Assembly: GCA_034766995.1 (NCBI GenBank)
Contig: CM068313.1
Span: forward strand, 41,091,496-41,155,495
Reading direction: 5' to 3'
DNA from: Acanthacorydalis orientalis
Lineage: Eukaryota > Arthropoda > Insecta > Megaloptera > Corydalidae
Length of the DNA: 64,000 bases
The stretch's first letter is position 1. Every line of letters starts with the position of its first letter. Below, piece by piece: positions 22,379 through 34,679 of the stretch. Under the pieces are notes generated by a model that worked only from the letters and a program-made list of their open reading frames with translations, was not told the DNA's origin and did no database searches. Made by a program: the position numbers and the translations under genes.

Positions 22379-24100
22379 TAAATATAGATAGATAGAAAGA
22401 TGAATTAATAGATAAAAAATAATTAAAGTTAAAAAACAAAATAAATTAAAGATAGAATTAAATTCATGAAGTTATCTTTAAAACATTTATAGTAATTGAA
22501 TATAAGCTTTTATATACATTTCAGAATTGTATTTTGACTTATAATAATTTCATTATGATTATCTGGTTTTCAATGCAACTAATGTTATGTTGATATAGGC
22601 TTTGATATGATCAATTAACATGTATTATTTATTAATTTAAAATGTTCAAATTTAATCAATTTTAATAACTGTAAATTAATAATTAACTAATATTTATATT
22701 GTGGATTTACTGTTGTACTACTATATTGTAGGGAACTGAAATAGTATTTTATAAAATTATTTTAGTAAAAAGAAGATAATTTGTAAGAGTAACTTATTTT
22801 TTTAAATGATTTAATGTAAATTTATTAGTTTGGAAGAGTTGAATCAAAGACTACATATTCTATTTTATATCAAAAAAAACGATTGTATTTATAAAACTAC
22901 AGTAGAGAAATATAAAACAGATGTTGATATTTTTTTATTATTAGTAAGAGCTTTGGAATAATAATATCTTATTATGTAATCAATTATTATTTCTGTATCT
23001 GTATTCAACCAGAAGGAAACAAAGGGTATACATCATAGAAAAGAGTATTACTTTTAAGGGACTGATACCTTCTGACTGATTTGTATTAAATATTACTAAC
23101 TTATTATTAATATGATTTGATTTACATTATTATTTTTAATATTTGTGGTATAAACAGATAGATGTAAGTGAGGTCACTAAATAAAAAATGATGAAATAAT
23201 AAACAATTATTTATTAGTTTACTAGAGTATTTTTGTATTTAAAAAACAGAATAATTGCTTCTTAGATGACAAAATATTTTATATTTATTTTTTTAGAAAC
23301 AGAAAATTTAAATGTCATAAAAAAGTTAGATATTTATTATTGAATATAGTTTTAATCACTTGTTTATTGTTTAAATGAAATTATTAATATTGAAAAAAAT
23401 ATTTAATAATGTTGTTTGGTAATTAATAAGAAATAAGAACAGTTTCATATTCAAATAATCAAATTAACGTTACAAATTATGTCAATAAAAGTAATTATCG
23501 ACAAAAGTTAATCATTATAATTATAAATAATAATAGAAAACATTTATTAATTTAATTGTATTACCATTTACGCAAGAATTGTTTATATTTGAATGATAAT
23601 GAAAAATGTTTTTTTTTATTTACATTTTAATTTGTAGACAAAGTTAGACACGTTATCTAAACATAAGAAGTATTTTTTTAATTTGAATAGTGTGGATGTG
23701 TATATATATAAGTAAATTAAGTTTTTTTTTTTGTAATTAAAGTTCCGTATGTATAAAAACTACTTGTAATAAAAAATTGTCAATTATTACTAAACGAGCA
23801 GAACAAGAACGTGAAATTGAATTGAGTTTAATTTGCAAGGTACTGAACATAATAATATGAAATTTTGAACCGAAATGAAATATACGTCGACTTGTACTGG
23901 TATAAATTAATGTGTAGTAGGTTGATTTACGCAATTTATACTACTTGGAAAAACAAGACAAATATAGAACAGGATGTAATTCAAGATCGTTAATCTCAGA
24001 TAAGATCACATTAATTATGATACGGTGTTATTTTGTTTACACAATATTTTTCTATAATACACAAACAGTTATAAATTATTTTCCATCAAAGGTTTAATCT
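21961..24100. other. A+T-rich sequence, probable intron
   Basis: Contains one compound microsatellite (22279-22397) and otherwise no recognisable feature. No exon beginning with a glycine-rich FAD motif was seen. Confidence 0.4.
22279..22397. repeat. Compound (TA)n(GA)n(GATA)n array
   Basis: Interrupted TA blocks, a clean (GA)n stretch at 22348-22376, then a few GATA units. Confidence 0.95.
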
Positions 24101-24104
24101 TAAT

Positions 24105-24340
24105 TCCGTATTAAGGCCGACAACACGACAATTACAAAGTCTGCGTGTGGTTCACGCAACTCATACAAACGTTCTAGCTGGGCACTTCACATCGAATGCA
24201 ATAAACCGGTGCGAAAAAGATGAAGTCATAAATTATTCCTCATGAACAATTAACCATCTCATTTCGTGTATACAACACACACGAAACTATACTGCTTGGT
24301 GGTAGATTTGGAAACGAATAGTCACAGGACCGTATAGCGT
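24105..24340. other. G+C-richer island, function unknown
   Basis: Noticeably richer in G+C and CpG than the flanks. No long frame or family match on either strand. Confidence 0.3.
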
Positions 24341-25170
24341 ATTAGTATATAAAAGAAATACTTATAATTTTTGCTATTTTTTTAATAATGAAAGTATATA
24401 TGTTTATCTTAAAAATGAGTAGATCTATATATAAAATTTCATAAATATGGAAAAAAATGAATAAATCAAACATTGAAAATTATTTGAAAAATATTATTCT
24501 TAAACTATTAAACATTCAGTCGGTTAGAAAATTTTATACAAAAAATTACACTTTCATTTCCATACAGAATGACATTTCCAGATCCAAAAAGTATGAGAGT
24601 TAAGACGATGCCATTTAATTATGTTACACATGCATTGTGTTGTGAGTTATAGAGTTGAGTTAATGAGTACAATACTACCAAGAATAATATGAACTGGAGT
24701 ATAATAATAATAACAGTAAAAAGAGCTCTTTGTTGTAATCGCGTTTCTAATCTATTTTAGAGCAGAACAATTTTTAATGAAACAATATATCATTATGAAT
24801 TATTTGTACTAGTTATTATTTAATTTTTATATTTTAACTGTATATATATATATATACGTATGTTAAATATGTAACAATAAACTATTCTTATATAATATAA
24901 AACATGTTCAAAAAGTTTTTTTTTGAATTTGAATTATATTTGTCAGAAAAAACAAAAAAAATTGACTTAAATCATGTAAAATTATTTTCTAGTTCACAAA
25001 ATATACTTATAAGAGAAAAATATTTTCATATTCTAAAAATTGCAATAAATATTCTCTCTATGGGTTTTTAGTAAATTAGACTTCTACAAAATTATATTAG
25101 AAATTCTTGAATTATTGATAATTTATTTGATATCTTAGAAAATATCAATGGCTATATTGTTAAACAGTTA

Positions 25171-25171
25171 A

Positions 25172-25236
<65 letters not shown>
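25171..25236. repeat. Compound (CA)n(TA)n microsatellite
   Basis: Clean CA run changing directly into a clean TA run. Confidence 0.95.
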
Positions 25237-25239
<3 letters not shown>

Positions 25240-25429
25240 TATCAATCAATTGATTTTACAAAACAATACTGTGATATAAATTAGAAACAATTGTTGGTAC
25301 TTAAATTGGATTTGTGCATACATTTTTTATTTGAAGTTGTAAAAAATAAATGCACTACACTTCAATCAAGACAAATATCCGTTCTGTACAAGATAAACTG
25401 TTTTGAATTATTAATCTGCCTACTCCTTA

Positions 25430-25760
25430 GTACAATCCTGTCATTTAACCAGATAGTAGAAAAGCATCGTAGACGGCTGCTGCACTGGTGCTAGTAGTAG
25501 AGGCAGTGACGGCAATGGTAGCGCTAAATCCCGCAATTCCTAACTGTGGTTGCAACCACTAATTGGTTTCCGGGATTCCGGTTGCCCGGACCCGACCGGA
25601 GAGTAGCCGCACCGTAGATACAGACGTTATATGTAAGTACAGACGTGGTCTGTGAACGCCAACGCGTTTCTGTCAGCTAACAGTGGATCGGATTATTTAA
25701 GCCAGAGTGGTCTGACAGCGAAGCATTCGAGAACTATATTTCAATGAGAAAATCACTTTA
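25430..25760. other. Strong G+C-rich island, candidate promoter or non-coding exon
   Basis: The most G+C-rich stretch of this size in the window, with many CpGs at 25470-25720. GTAAGTAC at 25633-25640 is a good + strand donor consensus, and TTATTTAAG near 25694 could be a TATA-like element. All frames are closed within short distances, so it is probably not protein-coding. A promoter with an untranslated first exon would fit, as would a conserved enhancer. Confidence 0.35.
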
Positions 25761-25937
25761 TAGGAAATATCTAATCTTCGTTGTAATTGTTTTTTTTATT
25801 TATTTAAGATCAAAGCAGAGATTACTCAATGTTACAAAAACGATGTGTATCTTGTAATCAGATATATAAAATAAGCGTTGTTTTATATTTTGGATAATTA
25901 CTGAGCTTTTACTTCATGCTGGTACATATGTGTAAGT

Positions 25938-25949
25938 ATTATATATATA

Positions 25950-25996
<47 letters not shown>

Positions 25997-26012
25997 ATAT
26001 ATATATACACAT
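25938..26012. repeat. (TA)n array with ATTATA interruptions
   Basis: TA repeat broken twice by an extra T. Confidence 0.95.
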
Positions 26013-26376
26013 GCATAAATGTTTCATTTCGTGAAATATCTACTTTTAACTCCAAACAAAAACAATAAGTACATTATAGGTATTTATAATTTAATGTTAA
26101 TAAAATATTAAGTTCAATTGAAAAATAAAGATTCAATTTTTAACAAAGACAATATTTAGATACATATTTGAATTTATGATTACGTAATGCATACAAAATA
26201 GTATCAAGAAGAAAATTATTAATACATTTATTTTCATAATAGGGTACTTATCATAGCACTAAGAAATTAAATTTAATAAAATATTTGTTCTCTTAGAATT
26301 AAATAAAAATGAACTTGATACGAATCATTTTTATTCATTATATTACTATTAAATCATATATAAGATTATATTTCCA

Positions 26377-26432
<56 letters not shown>

Positions 26433-27430
26433 TAATTTAAGTTTTGATAGAATCGTTAACCTTTATTTTAATTGTTGCTTTTAATATGAATTTATTATAC
26501 CAAATCAAGTAGTATGAAATATTCTAATAAATTTAACTACATGAACTATATTTAACACAATGAAACTATAGTACTATTAATAGTATATACATTTAATTAA
26601 TAATGAAATTAATTATAAAACTGTTTACACATTTCCATTATAACTTGTTCATGTTTCGTGCAGTTAATTTTATCTAATGTAAATGTAGTTAGATATATTT
26701 TTACTGTTGTGTTATTTTTAATATATCACTAAAACATTTCATTTGTATTTCGATTAAGAACTTTTGAAAAAATCAAAATATAATGATGATGAATACATAC
26801 AAATGTTAAATATTGTAGTTGCTAATCTTTTTTAATAAGTAAAATATTACATGAAATGTTATTCAGTATATTAACTAAAATTATAAATGATACCATTTTT
26901 ATGTATTTTATTTACTGCACGCATATACTGTCATACAATTGTCAAAAAAATAATATTGATATATTAATTTTGATTTTAATTCCATTAATTTAAATAAACA
27001 TTTGTAAAAAAACGAATGATCTAAAAATATGTATTAATCATAAGAACGTTTCAAGATTGTTTACTTGTGTCAATTTCACTTTTGTAACGATTGTCATTAA
27101 ATTAAACGAATATTCAAATATTAAAAATTAAAATTTATTTATTATAAATTTTGATTTATAATAAATAGAAGTGTGGCCAGGAAAAAAATAAAAGTTAATA
27201 AGAAATTTATTAAGTTTATATTAGGTTATTTATCAATTATTTTACAACATATTCGTTGAAAAATAATTGTCTCTAATTTTCAGAATAATTCTAAAATCAG
27301 ATAACAGCTAACTTAATGTCTTATTTTATTTAAAATAAAAACAATTTGTAAATTAATAATGACATATACTAGAAAATTGATTCGTTTTTTCCAAATACCG
27401 ATCTATCAAACACTTGTTTTCTAAAACAAT
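26013..27430. other. A+T-rich sequence without recognisable gene
   Basis: Holds only a pure (TA)n tract at 26379-26431. Confidence 0.5.
26379..26431. repeat. (TA)n microsatellite
   Basis: Pure TA repeat. Confidence 0.95.
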
Positions 27431-27439
27431 TCAGAATCC

Positions 27440-27724
27440 AACTCCTACTAGAAGTAAAGCGGACGAATTGCATGAAACTGCGCGTCCGTACTGACAGTGT
27501 AGAATCACAGAGAGGCAAGGAGCATGGTCAGAGGTACCGAATTTAATGAAAGCCACTTAATTGGAATGGATGTGGCATTAAAATGGATCAGTACCTTCAA
27601 CCCTGCCAGAAAAGAGCTTATTGTCGCCTCAATCCACATCTCTTCTAACAACATCCATCTCTTAACTGATTCTTTCACCAATTGCTACCGTTTTTTTTCT
27701 TTTTTTGCGGTCAGATTGTTTTAA
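27440..27724 (+). other. G+C-richer stretch with an unexplained 66-codon ORF
   Basis: An ATG at 27524 in a favourable context (A at -3, G at +4) opens a frame beginning MVRGTEFNESHLIGMDVALK and ending at 27724. Residue use in the first 40 codons is less biased than in the surrounding A+T-rich frames; the end is Phe-rich. I recognise no family. It could be a first coding exon, an old repeat or chance. Confidence 0.2.
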
Positions 27725-27981
27725 TCAGCATTAATTTCAAACACTACAGAACTCTTAAATAAAACATGAACATGTGTCGCAATTTTCACTGGTGACAATT
27801 GAATATGTGCTCTAATAGTATTCTTTTTTAAAAAAAATCTTCTAAGTAATCTATCTTCCAAGTAAGAACCATAAAAGTAATCAATCATTTTTTAATATGA
27901 ATATGAATAGATTTTATTGTACAACCACCATATTCACATAGTAAATAGAGTGAAATGTAGACAATCTGTCATATATTTGAA

Positions 27982-28032
27982 TTGGGGATTGTGAGATGTC
28001 GTGATTTTGAATCTGGGGTTTTGAGATGTCAC
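27982..28032. repeat. Two-copy direct repeat, about 30-bp period
   Basis: GGGGATTGTGAGATGTC (27984-28000) recurs as GGGGTTTTGAGATGTC (28015-28030). A third diverged copy, AGGGTTTTGAAATGCC, lies near 28285, on the other side of a microsatellite. Confidence 0.7.
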
Positions 28033-28139
28033 ATTTTTACCAAGAAAGGAATTGTTTTCTCATGTAGGCACAAGGGGTTCATTGATATAGACCCATATTT
28101 ATATTCACAACTGCACATAGATACACACAGCCATACAGA

Positions 28140-28142
28140 CAT

Positions 28143-28202
<60 letters not shown>
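28140..28202. repeat. Compound (CA)n(TA)n microsatellite
   Basis: CA run followed by long pure TA. Confidence 0.95.
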
Positions 28203-28206
<4 letters not shown>

Positions 28207-28524
28207 TGTAAAAAATAATTCTGTGCCTTTTAATTGAATTAAACTTAATTCTTTTTTAAATTATATTTGTTTCTTATTGTTTTAGGGTTTTGAAATGCCA
28301 ACCTTAACGTTTAAAAACACTATATCTTGGCCAAGCAGTTGACATAATCTCACGAACATGATAGCATTCTTTTATATCGGTTTGTATTTATTTAGGATAA
28401 GGAATTTGATTTTATCGTATGATGAGTAATTGCTTATCTTACACTAATTTGAGATGAATAAACTATTTGAAATGAATAATTATTTTTCCTAGAATGAACT
28501 GTGATCTGGTTTTTGTATACAGTT

Positions 28525-28605
28525 ATGACTCAAATATTTGCAAATAGGGTGTGTACCACAGTTACTCGTATGACTCAAGTATTTGTATGATGTGTACCAC
28601 AATAT
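28525..28605. repeat. Two-copy direct repeat, 41-45-bp period
   Basis: ATGACTCAAATATTTG...TGTGTACCACA is repeated as ATGACTCAAGTATTTG...TGTGTACCACA with a 4-base length difference. In translation on the reverse strand it gives a repeated KYLSH peptide, but no gene is evident. Confidence 0.75.
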
Positions 28606-28729
28606 ACAGAAACGAGATTCAGACAAAATTTTTTTGAAAAAAATTTTTTTATATAGCTTGAGTTTTCGATATGATAAATTTACACATAAAAATGTAAAGT
28701 TTTTACTAAGAAGTCTACATTTCAAAAAT

Positions 28730-30290
28730 TATATATTAACTTAAATGTAGTAATTAGAAATAAGATTCATATTTTATAATCAAAATATATAACTGAAAGT
28801 GTAAACAGAGAGTTTGTATAATATATTTATATGTAAATATTTCTTTCCTCTCTCTCCCCCCTCTCTCTCTCTCTATATATATATCATTGTTATATAAAAA
28901 ATAAATTGATGTTTTCCAAATTTTACAAATCTTTTAAATTAACCTTAGTAGTTTATATTACAAAATTCGAAAAAAATTTAAATGTTTATATTATATTACA
29001 CATGAAAAATTCCAGTGAGGCTTTCTGAGGAAAAAGTTTTCAATACTTTGACAATTATTATGTATTTTTTAAAATTAATGAAAAATATTTATCAAATTCG
29101 ATATCATTTTTTTAAGAGAGCCATTTGTATTCAATTGATTATTACAACATGATTTTGTTTACATAATTAATTATATTTTCGTTCAAAATATATGTACGAG
29201 ATGCATCATAATAATAAGTGATTTCGATTGTGATTTGCAAATGGAGATAATGGCTTCGAAAATGACAGGAGAAGGAATACACTGGTAGATAAATCTCTTA
29301 TGTGTAAAAAATATACACTCTTTCGTTTTTTTTTTATTTATTTATAAGTTCATCATATTATCTTAAAAAGAGTTAGGTATTTGAAAACTCCGTTAACTGT
29401 GAATATGGTCGGTGATCAAATACTTGAATGTTGAAAATCGACTGAAATTTATCGGTAGGTATAATATTTTAAATAAGTTAGAGTAAGGTATTCAAAACTA
29501 AATATGATGATTTTACTGATAGAGTACTTTTAGTTTATGATAACGTACTACTACATATTATGTTTGAATACGTAAACTACTCGAACAACTATTCAAATAT
29601 CTATCATAACTCTCCCATTCCGATACAAGGAACTCCGAGTTGACAGCGTGATTTTATTTGCAAGTATGTGTCATGATATTTTTAATTATATTTCTTTATT
29701 TTCTTGTAATACATACGTTCCGTTGTTACTAATCGCTAGTGTAAAGATTGATCTTGATGTTCAACTAATTAAAAATCTTATTTCTTCATAAATAGCAATT
29801 TTCACGAAAAATATTATCGGTTAACTGATTTTACTGCACCGGTCTTAAAAGAGTCTTAAAAAGCACCGAGCCTGGAATCGTTAAATTCTTTTCCAGTAAA
29901 TTCCCTCTATTTTTTCAACGAAGAAACGATTTAACATGATGGGGTCGAAACATTTGTTTAGGATTGAGTCAAGTCGAATAATGGATACTAAATCTTACCC
30001 ATGGATTTGATAAATTTCACAACTTAGCGATATATAACAATGGAAACAAAGCTTAAAATATGTCCATACTTGAGATAAATAAATATTTTTCAAAAAAATT
30101 TTGAACTTATAGTTAAATATACTTTATTTAAATGAATTTCATAAGAATTTAAATGTATATTTTTAAATTGAAAATTAACAAAAATGTTTATTTTTAAGAT
30201 GAAATTGATTATTGTATAGTATCAATATTTTCAATTTATTCACTAGTTTTGAAACAAAACTGATTTGTTACTGTGATATAAAACATTATA
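28730..30290. other. A+T-rich sequence without recognisable gene
   Basis: Contains a (CT)n tract at 28847-28886. A mildly G+C-richer patch at 29840-30000 has no open frame. Confidence 0.5.
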
Positions 30291-30296
30291 TGGTAT

Positions 30297-30368
30297 AAAT
30301 ATATACATACATACAGATATATATATATATATATACACACATATATATATATATATATACACACATAC
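30297..30368. repeat. Duplicated (TA)n(CA)n compound repeat
   Basis: A TATA...TACACACA unit appears twice in tandem. Confidence 0.9.
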
Positions 30369-30635
30369 AGTCCTTAATATTTTTATTTCGCCAATCAACA
30401 TTATCGCTTTTTTTAATAATACATATCATTATATGAAACTTGTATTTATTCGTTAAAATATTAACTATACTTTTTAAATTTATTCAGTTTGTATATACGT
30501 ATGAAACAAAAATCCATACAGAAAGCACATCAAAACGCTATTTTTTAATTACGCATGTCAAAACTTAAAAATAAACGACGCACATTATAATAAAAATAAA
30601 TGAATATTTTCATCAGTATAATGCCTATTTTATGA

Positions 30636-30884
30636 CTTTTTACCGGAACCCGTAAATCCATAAAGTATCTGAACTCGAAAAGTATATTATATGTTTCTCA
30701 CAGCGGTGCGTCTCCAAAGACAGAATTTTCTACTTCAAATAGAATGAAATTTATTGCTGAAGTTCTTCATGGCACTATCCTAAGCAATTACGCCCGGTTT
30801 TATGGCACCGGTGTATACTATTGCTTGTTAAATCTCTGTCTCATTTGTTCCAGACATCGATGTTGGACTTTTATAAAACTGTAA
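30636..30884 (+). other. G+C-richer open stretch, candidate small ORF
   Basis: One frame is open for 82 codons before a stop at 30882-30884. The only internal Met start (30744) gives 46 residues beginning MKFIAEVLHGTILSNYARFY, then a Cys-rich end. A good pyrimidine tract ending TTCCAG occurs at 30834-30852 inside it. I do not recognise the protein, and composition alone could explain the open frame. Confidence 0.2.
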
Positions 30885-31035
30885 ATATGTAGTTGAATGG
30901 GATCAAGTAAATCACTGTGAAATACTACTCCAATAATCGATTATTTTCTTATATTTTTCGCGACAAGTTATATCTGAAACCATTTCGATTTTACCGTATT
31001 GTAATTTGCGCAGCTGAGTCCAATACACATACATT

Positions 31036-31100
31036 ATATATACATGTATATATATATATATATATATAATATGGTATATATATATATATATATATACCAT
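31036..31100. repeat. (TA)n with perfect 30-bp palindrome
   Basis: ATGGTATATA at 31071 is mirrored by TATATACCAT ending at 31100, enclosing only TA repeat. Confidence 0.9.
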
Positions 31101-31319
31101 AGTGGGTGTATAAAAGTATAAACTAGGATTTGAAAAGAGAAATTAATTTCATTACACACAATAATTAATTTAGTATGTTAATAGGGTATAAACATCCCAT
31201 AATATGAACGTTCGTGCTTTATCACGTCAATTTATTTTTGTATATAATAATTTCAATATTACCACGAATATGTGAAAAACATAATATGCGAAACGATAAA
31301 TCAAAAAATCACAAACTGA

Positions 31320-31600
31320 AATAAAATCCTCACACCATTGAATTCATTGCAGTAATGTTCACTGCGAGATACACTCGAGTATCTCTGCGTCTGATGCCTC
31401 ATCAGTCTAGGAGGGGCATCCTGTCTGTGCAGGAAAAAGGACACTCTTTGCCACCCTGGTCGAGATGTGAACATGCACTGAGATTGCTTGCGACTCATCT
31501 AAGGTTTCTTCTTCCGCGCTTCTTCAATAGAAAAGCATATATACGTATCGTTAGTCACTTGATAAAAAGGCAACCCGTGAAGTATAGTCTGTTTTAAATT
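31320..31600. other. G+C-richer island with two nested hairpins
   Basis: GAGATAC (31365) pairs with GTATCTC (31379), and CTGATG (31391) with CATCAG (31400-31405). Both strands have frames open for 65-80 codons, with no recognisable family. An old repeat or a structured RNA is possible. I checked for a hammerhead core (CTGANGA...GAAA) and it is not complete. Confidence 0.3.
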
Positions 31601-31818
31601 TTGTAGACGTTGAGTCGTTTAGACACAATGTGTTCATTTCAGCTGCTTTATATATATATATATATACATGTTCAGAGAGAGAAACATTAGAAAATAAAAT
31701 AAACATAAGATAATATAAAAAGTGATTATATTAAATTAATTGTTTCCTCTTCTTAGAGTATCATTTAGAAATTGATAAATTATTTTTTAATTTATGAATT
31801 AACATCATTAATCTTGAC

Positions 31819-31908
31819 ACGCACGCATGCACACACACACACACTCCACACACATTTATATCACATACATACATATGTGTATATATATATGTATATATAT
31901 ATATACAT
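31819..31908. repeat. Compound (CA)n(TA)n microsatellite
   Basis: CA-rich stretch, ACATACATACATATG, then TA with TATG interruptions. Confidence 0.9.
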
Positions 31909-31969
31909 ATTATTATTATTCAAAATAAAATTGAAAGATTTTGCCGAAGTAATAAAAAAATTATATTAA

Positions 31970-32555
31970 AATGTTTAATTTTGATTTCATCGTACGAGTA
32001 TATGAGAAGATATAAAAACATATCTTTTTCAGTCACTGTTAAAAATATAGAGTTGCTCATTAAATGGAATTTTCATTTTACTACTCAGAGATGTGGATAT
32101 TTATAGATGGATATGTAAAATGCTATTTTATTACTTAATAGAGAATCGAGTTGATATAATATAATGAACTATAATTCAAAGAAGATATATTTTTATGAAG
32201 GATATAATGATTAAAAGATTAAACAGGCATTTTTGTACACATTATTTAATTAAAAGATGAATGGGTTATTTTTAAATTAGTTTTATGAAACAAAAGTAGT
32301 TCATTCTTTTTCATGAAAATATTTATTATAAGAATGTTATTTTTGTATCATAGAATAGCTATCATTAATTTATCTTCTGTTCATAGATTTCATTTACAGT
32401 TTTGTTCAATAAGTAAATTGTATTAATTTTTTTATATGATCGAAATGATTGAATTAAACGTCTGATATCTCATTTTGGTTACTTATTTTATTTAAAAGGT
32501 TATTATATACATACGTAAGCATAAAAAAATTGTGGTTGTTCACAGAATCTGCACA
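31970..32555. other. A+T-rich sequence without recognisable gene
   Basis: Nothing supported. Confidence 0.5.
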
Positions 32556-32558
32556 TTC

Positions 32559-33025
32559 GAAGTGAAACTTCTTTTGTTTGGTGACATTATGACTTAAATT
32601 TACTAGGTTTATTTGTTTTTCATAATCGAATGGTGCATAAAGGATGTATAGATAAAAGGTATATTTGAATTAGAAGAATTAATTTATAATATTTAAGAAA
32701 GGAATTTTATATTATCAAAGTATGTTTTATGTATTCGATTTTCATATTTTCGTTATTATTAATTTTTAAGTCATTAAACTAGCGGCTACTCGTTGCGCTA
32801 CTTGCAGAGTTTTCCTCCATTCATACATACACACCCCTCTGCACATGTGTAGTTTCCCCTTCTTGGCTGTACATCATTTTCGTTGCACGTTTGTCACGAA
32901 CAAAATTATTGTTCAGCTTTGCCGTTTACCCCTTATCGATGTGTGTTACTTCTGTTGCACGTTCATCACGAACGAAGTTGTAGTTCAGGTTTTGTGACGT
33001 ACAAAGTTTTAAGAAGTTTCACTTC
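32559..33025. repeat. Unclassified repeat with 15-bp terminal inversion and internal direct repeat
   Basis: GAAGTGAAACTTCTT (32559-32573) is exactly inverted at 33011-33025. Inside are a G+C-rich word GGCTACTCGTTGCGCTAC (32784) and a two-copy direct repeat with 72-bp period (about 32877-32925 and 32949-32997, both with TTGCACGTT(T/C)(G/A)TCACGAAC). It may be a non-autonomous transposon of about 467 bp, but no target duplication is clear. Confidence 0.45.
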
Positions 33026-33114
33026 AATAAAAAAATGAAGACATATCAATAGCATCTCATGAAATACCAACAGAAGATGCTAACATTCTCCCAATGAATA
33101 TAGAATAATATATC

Positions 33115-33128
33115 TATATATCAAATAC

Positions 33129-33170
<42 letters not shown>

Positions 33171-33176
33171 ATATAT

Positions 33177-33245
<69 letters not shown>

Positions 33246-33262
33246 TACATAGATAGATAGAT
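33115..33262. repeat. Long interrupted (TA)n array
   Basis: Nearly 150 bp of TA with TATGTG and TAAATA interruptions and GATA units at the right edge. Confidence 0.95.
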
Positions 33263-33465
33263 ATTGTTTGTGTGTTTGCGTGTTATGTATAACATATGAA
33301 TGCTTAAGTTTTCGTTTGTAAATCAAAATAAACATATGAATGAAAAGAACTTATCGATCTGACCTAAATAAAAATTAAAATTCATATCATATTTTTGTTT
33401 AAAAAAAAAGAAAAATAATTACAGAAATTAGCAAACTTTGATTAAAATTATATACATATGTGTAC

Positions 33466-33510
<45 letters not shown>
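33466..33510. repeat. (TA)n microsatellite
   Basis: Pure TA repeat. Confidence 0.95.
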
Positions 33511-33512
<2 letters not shown>

Positions 33513-33514
33513 TA

Positions 33515-33979
33515 AACGTAAATAGAAAAAGTTGATTACTAGGAAATTATTTTTTAACCCAACATGTAATAAATGAAACGGATATAAATGATAATTAAAA
33601 ATTGTTCAAGAATAATTATTATGTAAATTAGCATGTATTAAAAGATATGATAAGAATGCTTTTATAGTTATGAACTTGTCTATAAATTCAATAAAAGTAC
33701 CAGGTAACTACTCTGTGCTGATATTTTGATAAAGTACGTAAATATATACCCATGTTAATACAACATGAATATAAATGCATAGCGATCTACATTCTAAGTG
33801 CATTACGGCATGCAAACCATTCTTGAATTATTATATTCTTTTATATTCTGTAGTATACTAAAACAAAAACTACGCTAGAATGTATAAAAAAAGAGCACAT
33901 TTTTATACTTTGTATGTATCACATCATGTACATTATGTTAGTTTAATAAATTTAATTTAGTTACTTTTTTTTAATTTAC

Positions 33980-34011
<32 letters not shown>

Positions 34012-34155
34012 GAATTTAAAACTATTTTGTAATTAATTTTTGTTTCTATTGAGAACTTCTTGAAAACTATTAATTTATTTGCGGAACAATGAAGATATTA
34101 TTTAATTAAACTGTTTTATTTCATTTATAAAAAAATCATGTTTTCATTATTAATA
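33515..34155. other. A+T-rich sequence without recognisable gene
   Basis: Only a short (TA)n at 33982-34008. Confidence 0.5.
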
Positions 34156-34157
34156 CC

Positions 34158-34245
34158 AGGGAGCTCCGCCCGCTACTCGTTGTGCTCGACTTCTCTAGCA
34201 GGGGATCTGCCTCCGCACAAAGACGTTTGCTCTCCCCTAACAAAT
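34158..34245. repeat. G+C-rich patch sharing CGCTACTCGTTG with 32784
   Basis: GGGAGCTCCGCC is followed by CGCTACTCGTTGTGCTC (34171-34187), 15 of 17 bases like the word at 32784. The rest is G+C-rich without an open frame. Possibly the end of a dispersed repeat. Confidence 0.4.
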
Positions 34246-34559
34246 AATCTGTGTAAAATGTAAGTCAGAACATTTTTATTGGAAAAGTGTATTAAAACTA
34301 ACAACAAAATAAAATTTTGAAATGTGTAAAAATTTTTTTCCTCAAAAAAGTTTCAGTGAATACAATATTTTAAATAAATTTCTTATCATGTTTCCACTGA
34401 CATCGTATACCCTCTTTCGTTGTACACCGTGAAAGAACTACATACATGTGATTGATGTTAATCAGTCAGAATGGAGACCACGTGATATTCATCAACCATT
34501 TAGAATACGAATAAAAATCATCTGGCGACGATAGGAACAGGACTGATTTTTAATTATTC

Positions 34560-34561
34560 AA

Positions 34562-34615
<54 letters not shown>

Positions 34616-34630
34616 TATATATATATATAT

Positions 34631-34676
<46 letters not shown>
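34560..34676. repeat. Duplicated (TA)n(CA)n compound array
   Basis: A (TA)n(CA)n block is followed by a second near-identical block and a final TA run. Confidence 0.95.
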
Positions 34677-34677
<1 letters not shown>

Positions 34678-34679
34678 AT

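Noticed and set aside
31385..31420. Hammerhead ribozyme (CTGATGAGG on the minus strand)
   Set aside because: The required second core element (GAAA) and stems I-III are not present at proper spacing.
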